Shown here: piece by piece, positions 61,901 to 64,000 of the stretch
Layout of the letters: each line of letters opens with the position of its first letter
Position numbering within the stretch: position 1 is the stretch's first letter
Assembly (NCBI GenBank): GCA_036960305.1
Contig: JBALWA010000019.1
Location: forward strand, 1-64,000
Reading direction: 5' to 3'
Length of the DNA: 64,000 nucleotides
Origin: JBALVT01 sp036960305
GTDB taxonomy: Bacteria; Pseudomonadota; Gammaproteobacteria; Pseudomonadales; Halieaceae
Notes under the pieces: model-generated
What the model saw: the letters and a program-made list of their open reading frames with translations, nothing else
The model's database searches: none
What the model was told of the DNA's origin: nothing
Position numbers and translations under genes: made by a program

Positions 61901-63691
61901 CTAATAGGTGCCCAGGCGCCGACGATTACTGGTGCGGGACACAGAAATCTCTTCTTCCAACTCACTCCAGGTCGCGTAGTGCGGTGCCAAATCCCGGCCC
62001 AGCGCAAGATACGCTTCCGCCCGTTCATATTCGCCTCCGCTAATTTCTTCACGGGCTGCTTCAACGTAGGCCGCCAACAACAGACTTTTGAACTTGAGGT
62101 TGGCCTCCCTGTCCGGGTGTGTTGTCGCCAGCTGGGCATACATTCCCGCCGCCAACTCCAGGTCACCGTTGGTCACAGCGGTCATACCGGTATCGGCCAA
62201 CTGGGCAGCCTCTGCTTCCGCTCTGGCAATAGCAGCCCGTTGTTCAGCCTCTGCAGCCTCCACTCTAGCCACGGCGGCCCGTTCTTCCTCTACTGCTTTC
62301 GCCTGGGCAATAGCAAGCTGTTCAGCTTCTGCTTCAGCCCTGGTAATGGCTGCCTGTTCAGCTTCTGCCTCCTCTCTGGCAATTGCGAGCTGCTCGGCCT
62401 CGGCGCTGGCTATCGCGGCCTGCTCAGTCTCTATTTTCGCTTTTGCCATGGCAGTCTGTTCAGCCTCTACGTCCACCGTGGCATATTCGACCTGCTCAAC
62501 CCCCACGCCACTGTCGGCCTGCGGCTGTGGCTCCTCCATAGCCCGGACATCGACTTCCGGCGCCGGCGTATCCTGCCTACCCTGCCAATAGCGGTAGCCG
62601 CCGAATGCCGCAGCCCCCACAAGTAAGACCCCGGCGACAAGTCCCAGGGCGATACTACTGGACCCTGAAGGCTGCCGCTGAATAGCTCGCGCCTCACCGC
62701 GCATACCGCTGAGCAGAGGCTCTCGTTGTGCCGTATCGTCCAACTTGTAAGGCCTGGAGGGTCTCGACGGCGACTCAACCCGGGTGGAGTCATCCCAGGC
62801 GATAGAGGTATGTGAATCCCCCACCAACTGGGCGCCAGTTTTTTTGCGTTCAACCGGCGCTTTTGGTGCCACCAATACCTGGTCTTCTGAAAAATGGCCC
62901 CGAAGCTCGCTGAATGCCTGAAACATCTCCTGCCCCGTCTGGTAACGGTCTTTTGCATTCTTGGCCAGGGCTTTATCGATAAAAGGCTGATAAGGTGCCA
63001 ACGCCTCTGGCAGCCGGGGAATTTCCTCAGTCAGGTGTTTCACCGCCGTGCTGACCGCTGAATCAGAGTCGTAGGGTAATTCCTTGGCCAGCATTTCATA
63101 ACACAGCACCGCCAGGCTGTAGAGATCGGAGCGACCATCGACCTCTATACCCTTGGCCTGTTCCGGACTCATATAGCTGGGCGTACCCACCATCAGACCG
63201 GTCTGGGTCATCTGGGTACCGGAATCGGATGCCTTGGCTATGCCAAAGTCGGCCAGCACATAGTCTTCCTCACCGCGCAGCATAATATTGCTGGGCTTGA
63301 TGTCTCTGTGCACGTAGCCCTTGCCGGCAGCATAGTCCAGCGCGTCGGTCATCTGTTCCATGACAGTGTATATCGTGCGTTGCTTCATGGCCCCGCGGAT
63401 GGAATCCGCCAGATCCCCACCTTCAAGCAGCTCCATGGAAATATAGTTCAGGGTGCCGTAGGAATTAACATCATAGATTTGCAGGATATGCGGGTGAACC
63501 AGGCGGGCTGATATCCGGGCCTCGCGAATAAAGCGCTCAGCAAAGGTTTCATCGGTGTTCAGTGAGGTGTCCATCACCTTAATCGCAACATCCCGGTCGA
63601 GATTAAGGTGCAGGGCGCGGTAAACCACGGCCATGCCGCCGCGCCCCAGCAATTCGTATATCTCATAACCGGAAATTTCGAAATTGGCCAT
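61901..63691 (-). CDS. Membrane-bound Hanks-type Ser/Thr protein kinase with a repeat-rich outer region
   Basis: A 596-residue kinase. The cytoplasmic catalytic domain (about residues 8-265) has G-R-G-G-M-A-V-V-Y, lysine K38, the catalytic H128-R-D130, D-F-G at 148-150 and the S-P-E-Q segment. A linker leads to one membrane helix at about 347-368. The periplasmic part has an alanine/glutamate-rich coiled coil at about 408-500 built from 11-14 residue repeats such as E-A-E-Q-L-A-I-A-R, then a helical TPR-like end. No PASTA domains are seen. It may sense an envelope signal. The neighbouring TonB-C gene lies downstream on the same strand. Confidence 0.9.
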   Translation of the reverse strand: MANFEISGYEIYELLGRGGMAVVYRALHLNLDRDVAIKVMDTSLNTDETFAERFIREARISARLVHPHILQIYDVNSYGTLNYISMELLEGGDLADSIRGAMKQRTIYTVMEQMTDALDYAAGKGYVHRDIKPSNIMLRGEEDYVLADFGIAKASDSGTQMTQTGLMVGTPSYMSPEQAKGIEVDGRSDLYSLAVLCYEMLAKELPYDSDSAVSTAVKHLTEEIPRLPEALAPYQPFIDKALAKNAKDRYQTGQEMFQAFSELRGHFSEDQVLVAPKAPVERKKTGAQLVGDSHTSIAWDDSTRVESPSRPSRPYKLDDTAQREPLLSGMRGEARAIQRQPSGSSSIALGLVAGVLLVGAAAFGGYRYWQGRQDTPAPEVDVRAMEEPQPQADSGVGVEQVEYATVDVEAEQTAMAKAKIETEQAAIASAEAEQLAIAREEAEAEQAAITRAEAEAEQLAIAQAKAVEEERAAVARVEAAEAEQRAAIARAEAEAAQLADTGMTAVTNGDLELAAGMYAQLATTHPDREANLKFKSLLLAAYVEAAREEISGGEYERAEAYLALGRDLAPHYATWSELEEEISVSRTSNRRRLGTY

Positions 63692-63786
63692 TACTACGCT
63701 TTCGCCCCTGTCAGTCCTACCATTATAGGGACTTGCCTGCGAAGAAAAAGCAAACTATGTACAGCCCGGGATCGGCCAGTTTTAGG

Positions 63787-64000
63787 CTAACCGTATTGAT
63801 TTTGGCCATCAGTACCGGGTTGAACTTCCCAATACAACAGCACGCAGACGCCTACTAAAGGTATAAGCATCACGAAATACCACCAGCCTGAGCGATCGAT
63901 GTCATGCAGGCGACGCACGGTAACCGCCAGTGACGGCAGCATGAAAGCCAGGGCTGCGATCAGGCGTAGCGGCTGACCCAACTCTTGTGAAAAAAGCTCA
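63787..64000 (-). CDS. DUF805 membrane protein, C-terminal part (partial)
   Basis: The frame enters from beyond the right edge and ends at the stop 63787-63789. The visible 70 residues contain a helix, then V-R-R-L-H-D-I-D-R-S-G-W-W and another helix, the core signature of DUF805 (R-R-L-H-D-x-x-x-S-G-W) proteins such as YhaH, followed by a polar C-terminus with G-T-D-G-Q-N-Q-Y-G. These are small inner-membrane proteins of unknown function. Confidence 0.88.
   Translation of the reverse strand, partial: ELFSQELGQPLRLIAALAFMLPSLAVTVRRLHDIDRSGWWYFVMLIPLVGVCVLLYWEVQPGTDGQNQYG

Overview
The window looks like a chromosomal segment of a Gram-negative gammaproteobacterium. The signs are LPS heptose genes (a heptosyltransferase and a heptose-1-phosphate adenylyltransferase), YajD and DUF6164-type proteins, many Sec signal peptides and lipoboxes, and a proteobacterial aa3-type oxidase operon. 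The sulfotransferase, the KshA-like Rieske oxygenase and the periplasmic quinoproteins would suit a marine Cellvibrionales/Halieaceae-type lineage, but that placement is inference only. By eye the region around 21-32 kb is more AT-rich than 32-64 kb.

Layout. 1-2.1 kb: end of a nucleotidyltransferase, a CobD/HisC-like PLP enzyme and a CDP-alcohol phosphatidyltransferase, which together look like a lipid head-group pathway. 2.1-9.4 kb: small metabolic genes (gamma-glutamylamine cyclotransferase-like, YajD HNH, SDR, limonene-epoxide-hydrolase-like, HSL-type esterase, DUF6164) and a minus-strand set with a sulfatase, a membrane lipoprotein and an MDR dehydrogenase. 9.5-15.2 kb: a tight three-gene periplasmic quinoprotein/cytochrome c operon. 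15.4-21 kb: gene remnants, an orphan HlyD protein, and a DUF6515-like/DUF2092/DUF3313/metallo-beta-lactamase set below a TetR regulator with a palindromic operator candidate. 21-31.9 kb: an accessory region ending at tRNA-Val(GAC). It holds a broken Fic gene, a Sel1-repeat lipoprotein, two large peptidoglycan-binding paralogues of unknown function, and a possible integrase remnant beside the tRNA.

32-41.5 kb: a membrane glycan cluster (GT-C-like proteins, GtrB-type and GtrA-type proteins, methyltransferase), an NhaC-type antiporter, an epimerase-like SDR and a sulfotransferase. 41.9-48.1 kb: a coxMNOP-like oxidase operon in which subunit II carries two cytochrome c domains and subunit III is duplicated, followed by a Sco copper chaperone. 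48.1-53.2 kb: Gfo/Idh oxidoreductase, radical SAM enzyme, LPS heptose genes and an exported methyltransferase-like protein. 53.2-53.46 kb: an apparently undescribed, highly structured small RNA with its own promoter and terminator. 53.5-58.5 kb: a glycerolipid operon (HAD-PlsC fusion, PlsB-like GPAT, GpsA). 58.5-64 kb: PBP7-type peptidase, Rieske oxygenase, TonB-C protein, membrane Ser/Thr kinase with a repeat-rich outer region, and a partial DUF805 protein.

The observations most worth following are the candidate small RNA (53252-53462), the paired peptidoglycan-binding proteins with a shared module and an internal duplication (24817-30594), the quinoprotein operon (9544-15227), the diheme oxidase operon (42520-48077), and the head-group cluster at the left edge.
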